DNA of 8,056 nt. Origin: Flavobacteriaceae bacterium. GTDB taxonomy: Bacteria > Bacteroidota > Bacteroidia > Flavobacteriales > Flavobacteriaceae. A program made the position numbers and the translations under genes. The notes under the pieces were generated by a model. It ran no database searches. It was given only the letters and a program-made list of their open reading frames with translations, and had not been told where the DNA came from. The stretch is from contig JALZVC010000030.1 in the NCBI GenBank assembly GCA_023301205.1, positions 1 to 8,056 of the forward strand. The letters are read 5' to 3'. How positions within the stretch are numbered: position 1 is the stretch's first letter; every line of letters starts with the position of its first letter. Positions 6,029 to 8,056 of this stretch are shown here, one piece after another.

Positions 6029-7458
6029 TGCCACATACAAAAAAGACAAAGATTGTTGCAACACTAGGACCAGCAACACAAGATAGAGAGATATTAAAAC
6101 AAATGATTATTGAAGGCGTAAACGTTTTTAGAGTCAATTTTTCTCATGCAGATTATGATAATGTTACAAAAACAGTAGCAACCATTAGAGACCTAGGTAA
6201 AGAACTAGGAACAAGTACAGCCATTTTAGGAGATTTACAAGGGCCTAAATTGCGTGTAGGGATGATGAAAGAAGAGGTAGTTGTAAACCCAGGTGATACT
6301 ATTTCTTTCTGCACAGGAGACGAGTTTGAAGGTACCTCAGAGAGAGTTTACATGAACTACGACAACTTTCCTAGAGACGTGAAAAAAGGAGAGCGAATCC
6401 TTCTCGATGATGGGAAGTTAATGTTTGAAGTTTTAAAGACTGACGGTAAAAAAGAAGTTAAGACAAAGGTAATTCAAGGAGGTCCTTTACGTTCTAGAAA
6501 AGGAGTGAATCTTCCTAATACAAACATCTCATTGCCAGCTTTAACGCAAAAAGATAAAGAAGATGCGGTATTTGCAATATCGCTAGAAGTAGATTGGATT
6601 GCATTATCTTTTGTGCGTCACGCAGAAGATTTAAAAGAATTACAAGCTTTAATAGAAGCAAATTGTGACTATAAAATTCCAATTATTGCGAAGATTGAAA
6701 AGCCTGAAGCAGTAAAAAATATTGATAAAATAGTTGCCTATTGTGATGGTCTTATGGTTGCACGTGGAGATCTAGGCGTTGAGGTGCCAGCTGCAGAAGT
6801 ACCGTTAATACAGAAGCAATTAGTGCTAACTGCAAAACGAGCCAGAATACCAGTAATCATTGCCACACAGATGATGGAGACGATGATAACATCACTTACA
6901 CCTACGAGAGCAGAGGTGAATGATGTGGCAAACTCTGTAATGGATGGCGCAGATGCAGTAATGCTTTCTGGTGAAACATCTGTAGGTAAATATCCAGTTC
7001 AGGTTATCCAAACAATGGCAAACATTTGTAAAAATGTAGAAAACAGTGACTTGATTAATGTGCCACAAGAACCACCTACTGTTCGTACTAACAGATATAT
7101 AACAAAATCTATTTGTTATCATGCAGCGCATATGGCAAACGAGATTGATGCTAAAGCAATTTGTACATTAACAAATAGTGGCTATACTGCTTTCCAGATT
7201 TCTGCTTGGCGTCCAGATGCACATATTTTAGTGTTTACTAGCAATCACCGTATTCTTTCTAGACTTAACTTGTTATGGGGTGTAAGGGCTTTTTATTATG
7301 ATAAGCACGTGAGTACAGATGAAACTGTAGAAGACGTAAATGCCATTACGTGCGAGCGTGGTTTTGTAAAAAAAGGCGATTATCTTATTAATCTAGCGGC
7401 AATGCCTATCGTAGATAAAGGAATGGTAAATACGCTGCGAGTTAGTCAAGTGAAATGA
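6028..7458 (+). CDS. pyk: Pyruvate kinase
   Basis: The 476-residue enzyme converts phosphoenolpyruvate and ADP to pyruvate and ATP, the last step of glycolysis. The N-terminus KTKIVATLGPATQ leads to FRVNFSH (R35, N37, S39) of the ATP and K+ region. The small lid-like B domain spans roughly 72-170. The signature IIAKIEKPEAV gives catalytic Lys222 and metal ligand Glu224. Asp248 in VARGDLG is the second metal ligand, and Thr280-Gln281 in IATQMMET lie at the active site. A C-terminal domain follows from about 355 and has no extra PEP-utilising module, so this is the short bacterial form. The segment GDLQGPKLRVG has Lys74 where K+-dependent enzymes have Glu. The ATG overlaps the upstream stop, and its own stop overlaps the next ATG. 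Confidence 0.97.
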   Translation: MPHTKKTKIVATLGPATQDREILKQMIIEGVNVFRVNFSHADYDNVTKTVATIRDLGKELGTSTAILGDLQGPKLRVGMMKEEVVVNPGDTISFCTGDEFEGTSERVYMNYDNFPRDVKKGERILLDDGKLMFEVLKTDGKKEVKTKVIQGGPLRSRKGVNLPNTNISLPALTQKDKEDAVFAISLEVDWIALSFVRHAEDLKELQALIEANCDYKIPIIAKIEKPEAVKNIDKIVAYCDGLMVARGDLGVEVPAAEVPLIQKQLVLTAKRARIPVIIATQMMETMITSLTPTRAEVNDVANSVMDGADAVMLSGETSVGKYPVQVIQTMANICKNVENSDLINVPQEPPTVRTNRYITKSICYHAAHMANEIDAKAICTLTNSGYTAFQISAWRPDAHILVFTSNHRILSRLNLLWGVRAFYYDKHVSTDETVEDVNAITCERGFVKKGDYLINLAAMPIVDKGMVNTLRVSQVK

Positions 7459-8056
7459 TAAACCTTCTTTTAAAATGTGTTATTGGTGTGCTGCTTTTCC
7501 TTTTGCTAAGTAGTTGCAGTTTCTTGCAGTATCGCCAAACAGACACAGAATTAAAGGAGTCATTAGCTAATCAAAAAAGTGAAATTACCATAGATTATTA
7601 TCTTGATTCTGTTGCTGGATTAAAAGTTAGATCTGCGCAAGCAGTGCGGCCTGACACTAAAACAACTATCCTATTTTTTCACGGATCTCCAAGCTCACTT
7701 TCTGCTTGGAATGGCTATTTAAAAGATTCATTACTTCAAAGCAAGGCAAACTTATATGCCATTGATAGACCAGGTTATGGATATTCTGATTTTGGTAAAG
7801 CTTTAGTTTCTATTGAGGAACAAGGGGAGGTGATGAGCAATTTAATTAATCATTATCAGCTAAAAAATGTGATCGTTGTAGGTGCATCTTATGGCGGACC
7901 GTTAGTCGCGAGAATTGCTGCGATAAATGACAATGTAAAGGGTGTGGTGATGATTTCTCCCGCCATTGACCCTAAGCAAGAAAAAGATATCTGGCCATCA
8001 AGATTTACGCAATGGTGGCTTACCCGTTGGCTAGTCCCCACAGGATATCGCGTGGC
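7455..8056 (+). CDS. Lipoprotein alpha/beta hydrolase (3' end outside the window)
   Basis: About 200 residues are visible before the right edge. The start ATG overlaps the pyk stop as ATGA. Residues 1-20 form a hydrophobic lipoprotein signal ending in a lipobox LSSC, with Cys21 predicted to be lipidated. The following residues are Ser and Phe, so inner versus outer membrane placement is undecided. The hydrolase fold begins near 70: LFFHGSPSS (about 73-81) carries the oxyanion-hole HG, IDRPGYGYSD (103-112) is the usual strand-4 loop, and VVGASYGG (141-148) is the nucleophile elbow with Ser145. The acid and His of the triad should lie in the missing part. The substrate cannot be predicted; esterase, haloalkane dehalogenase-like and peptidase members share these motifs. 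Confidence 0.9.
   Translation, partial: MINLLLKCVIGVLLFLLLSSCSFLQYRQTDTELKESLANQKSEITIDYYLDSVAGLKVRSAQAVRPDTKTTILFFHGSPSSLSAWNGYLKDSLLQSKANLYAIDRPGYGYSDFGKALVSIEEQGEVMSNLINHYQLKNVIVVGASYGGPLVARIAAINDNVKGVVMISPAIDPKQEKDIWPSRFTQWWLTRWLVPTGYRV

Noticed and set aside
1..8056. CRISPR array, transposase, phage gene, toxin-antitoxin, tRNA or rRNA
   Set aside because: No regularly spaced direct repeats, no recognisable transposase or integrase, and no tRNA- or rRNA-like sequence were seen on either strand. Nearly all of the window is accounted for by core genes.

Overview
The window looks like chromosomal core DNA from a low-GC member of the Bacteroidota, most likely a marine Flavobacteriaceae. The evidence is an IPExxxVDY-family gene, Bacteroidota-type -7 promoter elements (TAnnTTTG), no obvious Shine-Dalgarno sequences, A-rich leaders, and the order acpP-fabF-rnc-IPExxxVDY-pyk, which I recall as typical of flavobacteria. 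I cannot name the genus from this sequence.

Layout. Positions 1-1624 hold a promoter element and a secreted protein. It joins a domain resembling the N-terminal region of large flavobacterial surface proteins to a C-terminal SPOR domain. It runs convergently, with a 4-nt gap, into a viroplasmin-type ribonuclease H on the minus strand (1629-2270). A short intergenic stretch (2271-2418) follows, mostly filled by a two-copy degenerate tandem repeat that ends at the purN stop codon. purN (2419-2988, minus strand) is divergent from acpP. Their shared 165-bp region holds a perfect -7 element on each strand and an imperfect palindrome. acpP, fabF and rnc (3154-5402) are tightly spaced and probably one transcription unit. 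After a 134-bp gap come the IPExxxVDY gene, pyruvate kinase and a lipoprotein alpha/beta hydrolase that runs off the right edge. These three overlap as TAATG and ATGA, which implies translational coupling.

Function. acpP and fabF make the carrier and the elongating synthase of type II fatty acid synthesis. rnc processes double-stranded RNA, and RNase H removes RNA from RNA:DNA hybrids. purN supplies a formyl group in purine synthesis, and pyk closes glycolysis. The SPOR protein probably acts in the periplasm on septal or other denuded peptidoglycan, and the hydrolase is probably membrane-anchored.

Novelty. This is mainly a housekeeping region. I see no CRISPR array, phage, IS element, defence system, tRNA or rRNA. 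The points most worth a second look are the surface-domain/SPOR architecture, the uncharacterised IPExxxVDY protein coupled to pyruvate kinase, an Asn where RNase III normally has a metal-binding Asp, a pyruvate kinase signature predicting K+ independence, and the intergenic tandem repeat.
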